A stretch of 64,000 nt of DNA from Hippopus hippopus (GCA_946811185.2 OX328105.1:47616845-47680844), one strand, 5' to 3'. Shown: positions 1 to 11,932, counted from the first letter of the stretch. Notes: a model not told the origin generated them from the letters alone. Program-made: numbers and translations.

Positions 1-16
1 GTGTGGTAAAGGGTTA
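1..16 (-). mobile_element. F1 end fragment at window edge
   Basis: GTGTGGTAAAGGGTTAA is the closing L end of an F1 copy cut by the window edge. Confidence 0.8.
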
Positions 17-108
17 ATCAACATAGATGAAAATTCAGTCCATGAAAAATATTTGTAGTATTATTTACAGAGGTCATGATCCCAATCTTTACCCCTTCCA
101 TGACACTA

Positions 109-335
109 TAACCCTTTACCACACAATCAGAAGTTTTAATGACCTTGAAGAAAATCCTTTTGAAAACATTGTGGGAAAATAAGAAAATGCTGCTAACCAG
201 CATTTTCTCCCTTTCCCACAGTATTTTCTACCCTTTCCAAAAAAAAGTTCAATTTTTAAGTCATGTTTGTCATGTGCAAATGCTTTTAATATGGACTAAT
301 CTGAAATCTTTATCGTTTGGTAAAGACTTAAGCAG
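109..335 (+). mobile_element. F1 MITE
   Basis: L end ACCCTTTACCACACAATC, core centre GCTAACCAGC with a few arm mismatches, R end CGTTTGGTAAAGACTTAA. Confidence 0.85.
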
Positions 336-366
336 AGAACGAATTAGTCTGGCATATAACTAATAG

Positions 367-564
367 TTCTTACCAAAGAACACGATTTTGGACCTGTTCA
401 AATCCAAAGCATTTGAAGACAACAAATTAAATGTAGCTCAAACAGTGGAAATTATGTGAGAAAGAATAGTAAACCTTGTGGGAAAAGAATAAAATGCTGG
501 CTACCAGCTAAAAGCCTTCTTCCTCAAGGCTGTTAAAACTCGGGATTGTGTGGTAAAGGGTTAA
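367..564 (-). mobile_element. F1 MITE, palindrome arm deleted
   Basis: R end at left; the sequence jumps from ATGCTGGCTACCAGC straight to AAGCCTTCTTCC, so most of the second core arm is gone. Ends GTGTGGTAAAGGGTTAA. Confidence 0.85.
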
Positions 565-565
565 C

Positions 566-866
566 CTTGCTGGTATTTGGGCTGAGCCCCAATAGCAGTC
601 AGTACCATACAGGACTTTAGAACAAGGGGTCCCGGCTCTGCCAATTTCTTTCTGAGGATTGATGGTAGACATTGTAACAGGATTAATTTCTCCTTCATCT
701 CTGATCAATGTTTCAACAATAGTGATGAGGGAAAGCAGCCAGTGGCTTGGGAGGAATATTTTGCATAGTACTTTAAGAAAAACTCCAGGAAGGCATGGAT
801 AGGTGCACTAGCCACTGAAATATAACTGACTTAATGTTGAATACAGTGTTAAGCAGCATTCATTCG

Positions 867-897
<31 letters not shown>
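566..897 (+). mobile_element. SINE with (CAAT)n tail
   Basis: Its reverse complement shares ATCAATCCTCAGAAAGAAAT and AATCCTGTTACAATG with the minus-strand SINE at 36825-36975. The 3-prime end is a pure ATCA/CAAT tract at about 866-896. It sits directly beside the TTAA closing the F1 copy 367-564. Confidence 0.55.
865..896. repeat. (CAAT)n microsatellite
   Basis: About eight uninterrupted ATCA/CAAT units, the 3-prime tail of the SINE at 566-897. Confidence 0.9.
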
Positions 898-1055
898 GGT
901 GACTGGTCTTTTGCTTTTGGAACTAGAAACAAGACGGCAAAAACAAACAATTATCACTCTAGATTTTATTCAATATTACAACAAAATATTCAACAGCCTA
1001 TAAAGAAGACAAGAGCCACATATTAGTCTACCATACTTTTGGTATCCAACTAAGA

Positions 1056-1273
1056 TTAACACTTCACCAAACAGTCAATGACTCTGAGAAAGAAGGCTTT
1101 CGAAAAGATTGTGGGGAAAGAAGAAAATGCTGGTAACCAGCATTTTCTCCTTTTCCCACAATGTTTTCTACACCTCACAAGTCAAATTACATTATTTTAA
1201 CATTTAATTGGTTGTCTGCAAACACGTCCAACTTCATCACATCTACCTAAAGTTTTGTCGTATGGTAAAGAGC
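1056..1273 (+). mobile_element. F1 MITE
   Basis: Complete core with GGTAACC centre; R end CGTATGGTAAAGAGCT with a degraded TTAA. Confidence 0.85.
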
Positions 1274-1349
1274 TCCTACCATTGGTAAAATCTGGACAAT
1301 GAAACCTTCTTTACATGTACTGACTTAACCAATTACATGGATGTCCAAA

Positions 1350-2085
1350 ATCTTTACCAGACAATAAAATTTAAGGCTTGACAAGTCTGAAAACATTTGC
1401 AGACAACATGTTAAATGTTACTTGAAAAATTTAACTTTGGTAGAAAAAAATTGTGGAAATGGGGAAAATTTTCTCCTTTGCAAACAATATTTTCGATAGC
1501 CTTTTTCCATAGGATTGTTAAAAGACAAGATTGTTTGGTGAAAGTTGCAGGATGAAATCCATCCTAGAATATTTTTCGAAGATAAATTATGTTGTATTTC
1601 CTAGACTAAGTAGGATGGATTTGTAATAAACCCAACCGCTGGCTGCGCCATATTGTGGGCTTTCATTGTGCACATGAAAGAATCAATGAATCAATTTGAA
1701 AGAGAGCTAGAGTAACAGATCAAGACTTCATTGTTTCTAAACTTTTCTTTTGTATCACATTTGTCGAGAGCAGAACCAGATGCTTCACTGCTTACTCAGC
1801 CAAACAAAAGGCTTGCTATGATAAAATGAATTTTCACAGGTAAATACTGAGTTAATCAAGACAAAATCTTTTTGAGAAAAATCTTCATAAATGTCAAGAA
1901 GCCTCTTTAACTGCATACCAGATAACATAATTTTGGATTTTTCAATACTGAAAGCATATGTAGACATCAAGCTAACAAATGTGGCTCATATGACTGAAAA
2001 CTTCTTTGACGTATTGGGAAAAGGAGAAAACACAGTTTACTAGCATTTTCTCATTGTCCTATGATGTTTTCAAAACCATTCCAAA
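1350..2085 (-). mobile_element. Two degraded F1 copies
   Basis: 1350-1548 keeps ACCAGACAATAAAATTTAAG and GATTGTTTGGTGAAAG but has lost most of the core. 1915-2085 keeps ACCAGATAACATAATTTTGG and an eroded core (CAGTTTACTAGCATTTTC). Confidence 0.6.
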
Positions 2086-2202
2086 GGTATTTCAGCATTA
2101 TGTTTGAGCTGCATTAAGCTGTCACCTGTTTTCAAAGGCCACCACACCGTCTTGGTAATAGGCCATTATAAACAGGTTTGACTTGAGTAATACAAGTGTG
2201 TC

Positions 2203-2431
2203 TTAACTCTTTACCAAACGACAAAATTTTAGACTGGTCCAAATTGACAGCATTTGTAGGCGACAAATTAAAGACGGATCAACTGGTGGAATTTGTCCTT
2301 GACAGAGTAGAAAACATTGTGGGAAAAGGAGAAAATGCTGGTTACCAGCATTTTCTCCTTTTCCCACAGTGTTTTCAAAAGGCTTCTTATATAGGGTTGT
2401 TAAAATCCGGGATTGTTTGATAAAAAGTTAA
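2203..2431 (-). mobile_element. F1 MITE, near-intact
   Basis: TTAA at both ends and a full 67-bp core with GGTTACC centre. Confidence 0.93.
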
Positions 2432-2732
2432 TTCAATTCATGATGCAATGCACCACATATAAAGGTGATGTCAAGGATCTGCTGTAACTCAGCACTTCCT
2501 TAGATAAATTGAGATGTACCCGGAGTCTGCAGTTTGAAAACTTTTTGACAAATGTCAAAAAAATAAAATTCAAAATGCAATTTCATATGGTACAGGACTA
2601 AGTACATAGTACGTAAAATAACCACAGAAATGTTCTTATTAGAAAATATTTCTAATTTTTTCTGCTATGAAACATGTGTGAGGGAATCCCAGTTGCCGTA
2701 GATGGTACTATTTACTCTATTTCACTTTAAAA

Positions 2733-3340
2733 ACTAGAGGCGCTTGAGCGCCTGTATCGCTCCACAGGCCTGATATTTCTATAATGGCGAAAGGAAGTTT
2801 TTAACAATTATCATTCAATCCTGCATTTTAGCTCACTGAAGAAACAATTTGGTAGACAACCACCATAGGAACTTACCTGCAAAACAACAAGGAAATCCAA
2901 TGAATAGTTTTAGAGAAGAAATTTTTCAAAGATTTTACTTTATACCATAAAAGGAAAATGAGTCTCCCATAAAAGCCATGTTTTTTGACAGATCTTTTTT
3001 TTTTTAAGGAATTCTGTAAACCTGTATCTAAGGAACATTCCTGCAAAATAATAATGCTATCCAAATAGCGGTTTGGGAGGAGAAGATTTTTAAAGGTTTT
3101 TTACATTGGTTGCCATGGCTACCACAATTCTTCATGGAACACAATTATTTGAAGGAATTTGAAAGAGGACCACCAAAGGAACATTCCTGTGAAATTTGGT
3201 AAAAATCCAGTCAATAGTTTCTGAGGAGAAGTTTTTTAAAGAAAAAGTTTACGGACGCACGCACAGATGGACGGACGGACGCACGACGGACACAACGCCA
3301 TGACAATAGCTCTCTGGCCTTCGGCCAGTGGAGCTAAAAA
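2733..3340 (+). mobile_element. P element, subtype 1 (pearl/Helentron-like)
   Basis: It starts ACTAGAGG followed by the stem-loop GGCGCTTGAGCGCC. It has a GACGGACGGACGCACG microsatellite near 3241-3294 and ends in the stem-loop CTGGCCTTCGGCCAG then GAGCTAAAAA. Subterminal GCTCCACAGGCC near the left pairs with GGCCAGTGGAGC at the right. The small open frames inside are not credible genes. Two near-identical copies lie at 31753 and 37695. Confidence 0.8.
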
Positions 3341-4943
3341 ACAAGATGTCTGTTTGTAAAACAGTCATGCCCCCCTACTGCCACATTGATACAGGAAGTG
3401 GCACAGTTCATAAACTGATATCAAAAGAATTGATTGGGAAATATCGATGTCATCTTTTTGATTTATAGCCCACTTCAATTGTTAAACGTGATAATCTGTC
3501 AACAGTTCGCATAATTATACACACTGCCGTGTGTATACATACAAGATTGTAAACAGTCGCCGATACACAAACTGGGTTATCAATTTTCTTTTCGGCATGT
3601 GCGTTCGACTTCTGCTTTTTCCCAGTCAACTTTGATGCTTACTACGTCCCCGATGATACGCGAATAAAATGTTGGAGCCACAAGTTGAGCCACATATGAT
3701 GATTTTTGAGACACTTTAATCTTTTTTGAGCAAATGGCTCAAGTGGCGAACGGCAGCGCGGGCCCTGAATCATCTGGTGGTCACTGTGACCTTGACCTTT
3801 CACAGATTAACCTTAAAATCGATAGGCATCATTTACACTCCAAGATGAATACCTGTACAGAATTTGAGGGACCTAGGTCAATTCTGTGTCTAGTTATCAT
3901 CCGGACAAGGTTAGGTCTAAATATCATTAAGTTGAAGGCCACTGTGACCTTGAACTTTGATGGATTAATCTCAAAATCAGTAGGGATCATCTGCACTCCG
4001 AGACGAATGTCTGTGCCAAATTTGACAAACCTAGGTCAATTCTGTGTCTAGTTATCATCTAGGCAAGGTTTGGTCTATATATCAACATGTTGACAGTGAC
4101 TGTGACCTTGACCTTTGACTGATTGACCTCAAAATCAATACGGATCATCTACACTCCGAGGTGCATGTCTGTGCCAAATTTGACGAACCTAGGTACAATT
4201 CTGTGTCTAGTTATCATCCGGACAAGGTTTGGTCTATATATCAACATGTTGACGGTCACTGTGACCTTGACCTTTGACCGATTGACCTCAAAATCAATCG
4301 GGATCATCTACACTCCGAGACAAATGTCTGTGCCAAATTTGACGAACCTAGGGCAATTCTGTGTCTAGTTATCATCTGGACAAGGTTTGGTCTATATATC
4401 AACATGTTGACGGTCACTGTGACCTTGACCTTTGACCGATTGACCTCAAAATCAATCGGGATCATCTACACTCCGAGACGCATGTCTGTGCCAAATTTGA
4501 CGAACCTAGGTCAATTCTGTGTCTAGTTATCATCCGGACAGGGTTTGGTCTATATATCAACATGTTGACGGTCACTGTGACCTTGACCTTTGACCGATTA
4601 ACCTCAAAATCAATAGGGATCATCTACACTCCGAGACACATGTCTGTGCCAAATTTGACGAACCTAGGTCAATTCTGTGTCTAGTTATCATCCGGACAAG
4701 GTTTGGTCTATATATCAACATGTTGACGGTCACTGTGACCTTGACCTTTGACCGATTGACCTCAAAATCAATAGGGATCATCTACACTCCGAGACAAATG
4801 TCTTTGCCAAATTTGACGAACCTAGGTCAATTCTGTGTCTAGTTATCATCCGGACAAGGTAAGGTCTACCGACCGACCGACCGACCGACCGACCGATCGA
4901 CATTAGCAAAGCAATATACCCCCACTTCGTTGAAGGGGGGCAT
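3341..4943 (+). mobile_element. P element, subtype 2, with seven tandem units
   Basis: It begins ACAAGATGTCTGTTTGTAAA directly after the previous P element and ends near 4943. Left subterminal CATGCCCCCCTAC pairs with AAGGGGGGCATAA at the right. Between them are about seven tandem units of roughly 158 bp (anchored by TGTGACCTTGACC near 3785, 3943, 4100, 4259, 4416, 4575 and 4734). A (GACC)n microsatellite follows at 4868-4898. No autonomous protein is present. Confidence 0.8.
3785..4860 (+). repeat. Tandem array, about 158-bp unit x 7
   Basis: Units share TGTGACCTTGACCTTTGACC, CTACACTCCGAGAC and TGCCAAATTTGACGAACC. The later units are almost identical and the first two more diverged, suggesting expansion from the 3-prime side. 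Long open frames through the array are by-products of a unit without stops in one frame. Confidence 0.9.
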
Positions 4944-5099
4944 AATAATATCTCGTTTGTGTAAAATGTTTACTTACCAGTTAAAGAACTTAACCACTGT
5001 TTCTCACCACATTTCTCGAAACTATATGATCAAAATGTGCAGTAAAATATGATCAAAATCTGCAGTCTCATCTCAGTTTCTAACACCTAATAATTATCT

Positions 5100-5330
5100 T
5101 TAACCCTTTACTAGATGACAAAATTTTAGACTTGAAAGCACCTTGCTGATAACATATCAAATGCAGCTCCAATGCAATAATCAATATGCTTTTGAAAGGG
5201 TGGAGACCCGATGGGAAATGGAGAAAATGCTGGCTACCACCATTTCCTCCTGTTGTTCCAAAAGAAATTTTTCAAAAGCCTTATCCACATTCATTAAGTA
5301 CTGGATCATTACCGGTAATTTTTTTGACAA
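5100..5330 (-). mobile_element. F1 MITE, degraded
   Basis: TTAACCCTTTACTAGATGAC at left; core reduced to ATGCTGGCTACCACCATTTC. Confidence 0.6.
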
Positions 5331-5570
5331 AGCAAAGTAGAACTCCTGAAGACAAAATAATGTACTATTCTAAAGACATATAACTAACTATTTAAAATAC
5401 CAGACTCAGTTAAAATCACAGATGTAATAGACATTTGGTAATTTGTCCATACAATGGACATGTTTGTGCAAGGTGATTTCTGTGTCAGCCAATAAGAAAA
5501 TGATAATACACACTGTGTTGATTGTACAATAATTATTCCATGAATACAGATTATTGAGATAATTTAAACT

Positions 5571-5798
5571 TCAACTCTTTACCAAACGACAAAATTTTAG
5601 ACCGGTTCAAATTGAAAGCACTTGCAGACGACAAAATAAATGTGACTAAAGAACTGAATTGGTTTTAGGATGGGAAGAAAACATTGTGGGAAAAGGAGAC
5701 AATGCTCGTTACCAGCATTTTCTCCTTTTCCCACAATGTTTTCAAAAGGCTTCTTTCACAGGGGTGTCAAAAGTCGGGATTGTGTGGTAAAGGGTTAA
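5571..5798 (-). mobile_element. F1 MITE
   Basis: Intact apart from a changed left TTAA (TCAA) and one core mismatch (GCTCGTTACC). Confidence 0.9.
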
Positions 5799-5805
5799 AC
5801 TATAT

Positions 5806-6271
5806 AAGCCATGCTCTGTTAAAAAAATCCTGAGTTTTAACGACCCTTAGAAAAGAGTCTTGTGAAAACATTGTAGGAAAAGGAGAAAATGCTGGTAACC
5901 AGCATTTTCTCCTTTTCCCACAATGCTTTCTACCCTATTAAATACAAATCCCATCACTTGAGCTAAGTTTAAATTGTCGTCTGCAAATCTTTCATTTTGG
6001 GCTGATCTAAAATTTTGTAGTTTGGTAAAGAGCTAATGCAGCTGCAAAAAGTATCAACCCAGGTGAACATATGCTGTTCGAGCAGGCTAGCCTTGGTCAA
6101 AACTTTTTGCCTCGGTATATTTTCTGTATATCCAAGGACAATTTTACCTCAGAATTCAGCCAATTTTTTGACAAAAAGGATTTTTAGGATCCACAATTAT
6201 GTGATGTCTTGCTTGGTACAATGCATCACAGAGATGCAGTAAATCCCATTTTGTTAAGGCATGGCTCATAA
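5806..6271. mobile_element. F3 element interrupted by an F1 copy
   Basis: The F3 left end (AGCCATGCTCTG) stops at 5818, F1 fills 5818-6035, and F3 resumes TAATGCAGCTGCAAAAAG to its right end GCATGGCTCA. The F1 copy sits at the TTAA within the F3 word GGGCTTAATGCA. Confidence 0.75.
5819..6035 (+). mobile_element. F1 MITE nested in F3
   Basis: L end has lost its CCCTTTACCACAC portion; core intact with GGTAACC; R end TTTGGTAAAGAG then CTAA. Confidence 0.8.
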
Positions 6272-6303
6272 TATTTGTTTTTTAAATGGTCTATGCATCT
6301 TTC

Positions 6304-6533
6304 TTAACTATTTACCAAACAACAAAATTTTGGACTGGTCCAAATTGAAAGCATTTGCAGACGACAAAATAAACGTAAGTCAAAAATTGTAACTTGACTT
6401 TGGAAGAGTAGAAAACATTGTGGGAAAAGGAGAAAATGCTGGTTACCAGCATTTTCTCCTTTCCCCACAGTGTTTTTTAGAAGGCCTTTTCCTCGGGGTC
6501 GTTAAAACCAGGGATTGTTTGGTAAAGGGTTAA
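6304..6533 (-). mobile_element. F1 MITE, near-intact
   Basis: TTAA on both sides and a full core with one change (CCCCACAGTG). Confidence 0.92.
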
Positions 6534-6727
6534 AATCCTTCTCACATGTAAATGATTGTCATTTTCCAGTAATCATACTGGAGTTTCAGGGACATACAGC
6601 TAAAATGCGATAACTACAAACGAATAAAGCAGGCAGATATCATCTTTTACCTTTGACCTCTTAATTTATACCTGCTCTGTATTTATGTGATCACCCTTTC
6701 AAACACTAACTAGACAAGCTTCCCTCA

Positions 6728-6934
6728 TCAACTCTTTACCCGACAACAAAATTCAAGACTAGACCATATTGAAGGAGAGTGCAGACAACAAAACTAAATG
6801 TTGCTCAAGTAGTAACTTTTTTTTTTAAAAGATTGTTAGATAACAAGCGTTTTTTTCCCTTTTTCCCTCAATGTTTTTAAAAACCTTTTCACCTAGGGCA
6901 GTAGGAAACTCAGGATTGTTTGGAAAAGCATTAA
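6728..6934 (-). mobile_element. F1 MITE with collapsed core
   Basis: Ends recognisable (CTCTTTACCCGACAAC; GGATTGTTTGGAAAAG); core reduced to GTTAGATAACAAGCG and a TTTTTCCC run. Confidence 0.7.
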
Positions 6935-6987
6935 AGCATATCTATAAGTCAATTTTAACGTGGATAAAAATCCTTTTAGGCTTTTGG

Positions 6988-7218
6988 TTAACCCTTCACT
7001 GTACAATTATGATTTTTAATGACCCTGAGAAAGAAGCCTGCAAAAAACATGTTGGGAAAAGAAGATAATGCAGATAACAAGCATTTCCTCCTTTTTCCCA
7101 CAATTTTTCCTACCCTTTCCAAAATAAATTTCAATTTTTCAGTCACATTTATTTTGTCATCTGCAAATTGTTTTCAGTTTGGATTAGTCTAAAATTTTGT
7201 CTTTTGGTAAGGGGTTAA
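6988..7218 (+). mobile_element. F1 MITE
   Basis: TTAA on both sides; core arms drifted (ATGCAGATAACAAGCATT). Confidence 0.88.
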
Positions 7219-7359
7219 TTCAAAAGGAAAGCAATAAACTGCATTGCTCAGAAAGCCAGCTTACTAGCATGGCAGATTATAGAAAATTATACAAATATCT
7301 ATCCACCATTTTTACCATGGGTCAAATTTTGCCAGCTTTTTACCTCTCAAAATCATAAA

Positions 7360-8460
7360 CAAGAGGGCCATGATAGCCCTGTATCGCTCCACTGGCTTTT
7401 TAACCCTTTACCACACAAATTGAAGTTTTAATGACCCTGAAAGAGAAGGCTTTCAAAAACATCGTGAGAAAAGGACAACATGTTGTCAGCCAGTATTTTC
7501 TCCTTTTCCCTGAACATTTCCTAACCTATCAAAGACACAAATAGTCATTTAAGCTACATTCAATTTGGCTTTTTGCAATGGCTTTAAACTTGGTACAGTA
7601 AAAAATATTTGTCATTTCTTAAAGAGTAAAATTAACGTATCATGCGCTTAATTGGCATCGACAGAGACATACAGCATAAAAAGTCTGTATTGTAACAAAC
7701 TTACTTTGAAAACATAACCTCAACCCCGCCCGCCAAACAAAAACAGTCATATCTTTTTAAATCCAAAGATAATGTCAGTGAATACAAGCAGGTTTATTCA
7801 TTAGCATGAAAGGTAAAGTTCTGAAAAAATTTGAGGGATAGAAACCTTACTTTAAATTAAACATTCCATTCATGTGAGCATAACCATTAGCATCAAAATA
7901 AATCACTCTCCCTTAAAACAGAACATTTCCTCTCCAAAAAACTTGAATACCCAACTCCAATAATGTATAAGCGCAGTTTGACAATCAAGGGAGGTAAATA
8001 GTAACAAACTTTATCTTGTATAACAAGTTATTTCCCTTGATTACTATTTTAAATTAGTCACCATATAAGCCCATGTTAAAATTGTAATCTCTGGGACAGA
8101 GCCAATTTTGACCCCAGGGCTATAATATGAAGGAATTTGATAGAGGTCCAGTAGATAAAGCTATGTGCCAAATTTGGTAGCCCTGGGCCTTATGGTTTCA
8201 GACAAGAAGATGTTCAATATTTTTCAGTTTTGTAGCCATGGAAACCAGAGTTTTTGAAGGAATCAAATTCTTTCAAGGAATTCTAAAGAGGACCATGGCA
8301 GGATCATTTCTGTGAAGTTTCATCACATTTGGATGGGTAGTTTCAGAGAAGAAGACGTTTAAAAAAAAAGTTAACGCACGGATGGACGGACGCACGCACG
8401 CACGACGGACACCGGGCCATGACATTAGCCCGCTGGCCTTCGGCCAGTGGAGCTAAAAAA
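7360..8460 (+). mobile_element. P element, subtype 3, containing an F1 copy
   Basis: It starts AAACAAGAGGGCCATGATAG and reaches GCTCCACTGGC before an F1 copy (7400-7635) interrupts it. The remainder ends with GGACGGACGCACGCACG and the stem-loop CTGGCCTTCGGCCAG, GGAGCTAAAA. The subterminal pairing GCTCCACTGGC with GCCAGTGGAGC spans the inserted copy. Confidence 0.75.
7400..7635 (+). mobile_element. F1 MITE nested in P element
   Basis: TTAACCCTTTACCACACAAA begins just after the P word CACTGGCTTT; core eroded; ends AAAGAGTAAAATTAA. Confidence 0.8.
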
Positions 8461-8734
8461 AAAAGAGTCAATGCTATTTTCCTTGCATTGACGTGCATAC
8501 AATAGTGAGTCTTTCACTGTCATGTTGCATACAGAAAATGTGCTAATCAACACACGAAAAAATCATCCCTCAAAAATATACGGAAAACAAAATCTTCTGA
8601 GATGAAAAAAGTAATAAATAGAAATTTTCACATTCCTATCTTATTTACAGAAATCACAAAGGCGAACTGATTCTGACCTTGATCTAGATCAACTATGTAC
8701 ATCATCTTCAACAAACTAATAAAGCAACTTTTGT

Positions 8735-8965
8735 TTAACTCTTTACCACACAATCCCAAGTTCTCATGACTTTGAGGACGAAGGCTTTTGAAAACATTTT
8801 AGGAAAAGGAGAAAATGCCGTTAACCAGCTTTTTCTCCTTTTCCTACAATGTTTTCAAGTCTTTTAAAGAAAAGAATATCGTCAACTGAGCCACATTTAA
8901 TTTGTTGTCTACACAGGCTTTCAATTCAGACAAGTCTGAAATGTTGTTGTTTGGTAAAGAGTTGA
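8735..8965 (+). mobile_element. F1 MITE, head-to-head pair member
   Basis: Its R end GTTTGGTAAAGAGTTGA shares the target tetramer with the next, oppositely oriented copy. Confidence 0.9.
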
Positions 8966-9188
8966 CCCCTTTACCAAACAACAGAATTCTGAGCTTACCC
9001 ATATTCAAAGCATTTGCGGATGACAAATCAAATTTTGTTAAAATGATTTGTCTTTGACAGGATAAGAAACATTTTGGGAATAGAAGAAAGCACTGATAAA
9101 ACAGCATTTTCTCCTCTTCCCACAATATTTTAAGCAGCCTTCTTCCTTAAGAGTCATTAAAAGTTGGGTTTGTACGGTAAAGAGTTAA
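8962..9188 (-). mobile_element. F1 MITE, head-to-head pair member
   Basis: Starts TTGACCCCTTTACCAAACAA and ends ACGGTAAAGAGTTAA, which opens yet another degraded copy (9185-9345). Confidence 0.88.
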
Positions 9189-9345
9189 CCCATTACTGAA
9201 CAGGCTATTTTTAGTTTTACCAAGTGGAAAATATTGTTCTTCAACAATAAGGAAAACATTGTAGGAAAAGGAGCAAATGCTTGTTACAAGCAATTACTTC
9301 TTTTTCTATAATGTTTTCAAAAGCTGCTAACTGCTTGGTAATATT
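9185..9345 (-). mobile_element. F1 MITE, shortened
   Basis: TTAACCCATTACTGAACAGG at left; core GGAGCAAATGCTTGTTAC; right end degraded. Confidence 0.55.
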
Positions 9346-9768
9346 TGAGCCATATTCTTTCAGTAATGGTTCAACCTTTAGTATGCAGAAGCCAACTCTA
9401 TCCTCTCAAATGTACTGTGTAGATTTATCGAACAGACTTCACAGAACATAAGAGTCTGATCTTCGACCTCCACCAAACATGTACTCTTAACATTCAATTG
9501 GATAAAATTTGCATACTTATGTTTTCATACAAAGAAAGACTACCTGTATTTAAACACCACCTTATTAAACCAACCAAGTTAACAAAACATTAACTCTGCC
9601 TAAAGAGCAGAAATACCGAGAGCACAATCACATGTATATGCTAACCCCCAGAGTGCTTATCACAGGTCCAGAGACTTAAGATCATGATCAGACTGCACAG
9701 AACATGCAGTTCAGTCCTCAATTTACAGTCCACTGCTTTCTTGAGATATTCTCACACAAAAAATCTTA

Positions 9769-10234
9769 TAACCTTTCATCACACAATCCTAACTTGTAAC
9801 ACACTAGTGTGGTGTCCGTGGTTGTAAGGTAGAGCGTCGGCCTCGTAACCAAAAGGTCCTGAGTTCGAGGCCTGGGAGTGGGTGTCAACTTCAGGATCCT
9901 ATATTGGCCCACACATTCGGCGCGAGTACTGGTGTAGTTCCCAGGAAGCAGGATCGAGAGAGATTAGTATAAGTTGTAAGAACTTGTTTCTTCATCGATG
10001 TAAAATAAATGTTTATACTATTATACTAACTTGTAACAACACCGAGAAAGAAGCCCTTTGAAACCATTGTAGGAAAAGGAGAAAATGCTGGTTACCAGCA
10101 TTTCCTTCTTTTCACACCATGTTTTCTACCCTAACAAAGACAGATTACATCATTTGAGTCACATTTAACTTGTCATCCGCAAATGCCTTCAATTTGGACA
10201 GGTTGAGATTTTTGTTGGGTGGGTACGGAGATAA
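9769..10234 (+). mobile_element. F1 MITE split by a SINE
   Basis: The left piece ends in CACACAATCCTAACTTGTAA, the right piece resumes CACCGAGAAAGAAGCCC, and the core is complete (GGTTACC, here against the usual orientation rule). Confidence 0.85.
9802..10025 (+). mobile_element. tRNA-derived SINE with 13-bp target duplication
   Basis: The body is flanked by CTAACTTGTAACA at 9789-9801 and 10026-10038. The head has an A-box-like TGGTTGTAAGGTAGAGC and a B-box-like GAGTTCGAGGCC spaced as in a tRNA. A non-tRNA body and a short (TATTATA) tail follow. It splits an F1 copy, so it is younger than that copy. Confidence 0.88.
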
Positions 10235-11085
10235 GCTATGTTTTCCTGGTAGAAAAAAAAAAGTCTGTTTCATTTCTGAGCACTCTAAGGGTTAAAAGTA
10301 TCTGAAGTTAAAACACTTAACATCACAGCTTCAAACAAGTCACTAAGTGTGCATTTCTATACCATATGTACATTTCAGAGGGTGAAAATATGTACAGAGA
10401 TTTTAATTGTATTTTTCTGAAGAAAAAAAAGTCATAAGGTTGTCATTATTGAGTGGTTATCAACATGAAAAATCCTTGAAAAGAGACTAAAAAAATACTT
10501 AATTAGCTTCCATACAACAGAAGAGAAAAAGGCAATTCAAAAAAATTATCATAGATTTTCTGCTTTAATACTGAAGGTTGCCAAGCAGTGTCAACAGCAT
10601 TTTACACCCTTTTTGTAACATCTTTTCTATTCTTGTAAATAGTAACTTAACCTCTAGTATGCAAAACACAACTTTTAATGTCAGATTTTTTATAGCACAT
10701 AACTGTATCCCAAAAATTGTATGTAATTACATGCATAAACATACACCTAAATGTACATGTGTATTGAAATTTATATGAAAGAGACTTTTTAAAAATAGCT
10801 TAGAAAGAGGCTCATATACATATACATGACTTATTTTAAAATATTAAGAAAAATTGACACAATATCACAATCATCAACTTTTGTCATAATCATCAACTTT
10901 TGTAAATTGAATTCACATGTCAATACATAGGTATACAATGTTTCAGAATAAGTTCTACAATTCAAGAAAATTTGACGAATGACGGCTCTCTTTGCTTTTT
11001 TCCAATAGATATGCAATAAGAGAAATATCAAATGGCTGTGTTGTACTGAAAACAAAGTTAGTTAAATGATAGAGTTAAATGTGTA
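10235..11085. other. AT-rich spacer without recognised feature
   Basis: I see no gene, MITE core or tandem array here, apart from a repeated ATCATCAACTTTTGT near 10870-10900. It lies downstream of the host gene. Confidence 0.6.
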
Positions 11086-11092
11086 TCATTCT

Positions 11093-11301
11093 TTAACCCT
11101 AAGAGCGCCAAATAAACCACACAAATTTTTTATCCTAGAAATACAACCCAAATAAACACAATTTCATGGTTGCTTTTGTCTACCTTATATCAGCAAGCAG
11201 ATAGTGTAGATCAAAGATCAGGCTGCATGTTTTGTGCAGCCTGATCTTGATATACATTGGCCGCAAATGCAACTAAAGTAGTGAAAGGCGCTTTAAGGGT
11301 T
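11093..11301. mobile_element. F2 MITE
   Basis: TTAACCCTAAGAGCGCC at left and GGCGCTTTAAGGGTTAA at right form inverted ends with TTAA flanks. The core GATCAAAGATCAGGCTGCA folds on TGCAGCCTGATCTTGAT. Confidence 0.88.
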
Positions 11302-11420
11302 AAATTTGGTGTACTGTTTTTTTCAACATGTAACTTTAATCTATAACCCTATGGGAGGTAAGTTGAGTAGCGACCAAATACAATTACAGTCCTTTTCCCC
11401 TTTCAACAGAACGTCACATT

Positions 11421-11674
11421 TGAGTCAAGCTCTGTGAAAAGGGGGTTTACTGAATCTGCAATAAGTATAGAACATTGTCAGCCTGCAAAGTCTGAGCAGC
11501 CCATAACTAATTGTTGCTATTGTTGATGGTAAATATGCTACATGTCAAAGGACCATTCTATCTTTTGATTCAACTGGTTTGTAAAACAAACTAGATCCAT
11601 ATAATGCAGCAACATGTTTGATATAATGCATTACCAAAATGCACTTAACCCCCTTTTTCCAGAGCATGGGTCTT
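11421..11674. mobile_element. F3 element
   Basis: TGAGTCAAGCTCTGTGAAAA at left, CCAGAGCATGGGTC at right; slightly degraded ends. Confidence 0.7.
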
Positions 11675-11932
11675 TCATATGTAAATGACAGACATGTTTT
11701 TAATTTAAAATCTCGAAAGAGAAAAAATCCTGTGAGAGGAAAAAATAAGAGAAGATTACAACCACTTGGGACAACTTGTAAAACTTACGATCAATGTTAT
11801 AAATGATGTACATATTTTTTTTTTTATCTTCAAACAATACTAAGTAACATTTCCATATTATACTAAAATTATATACATGGCAAAAAAAAAATTTTGATGT
11901 ATCATAATCTCGAAAAAAAATATCCAAATAGA

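Noticed and set aside
139..363. Numerous 60-110 codon frames reading [20 protein letters not shown]
   Set aside because: They are translations of the F1 palindromic core, which is open in several frames; the same peptide recurs wherever the MITE occurs.
2873..3064. Identical 63-codon frames starting [11 protein letters not shown] in three places (also 31893 and 37835)
   Set aside because: They are the same stretch of P element subtype 1; the identity reflects repeat copies, and a homopolymer length change alters one without consequence.
3734..4368. Long plus-strand frames reading repeats such as MSVPNLTNLG
   Set aside because: They are translations of the 158-bp tandem array, whose unit happens to lack stops in one frame.
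9815..9890. Possible plus-strand tRNA gene with GAGTTCGAGGCC
   Set aside because: It is the head of a SINE with clean 13-bp target duplications.
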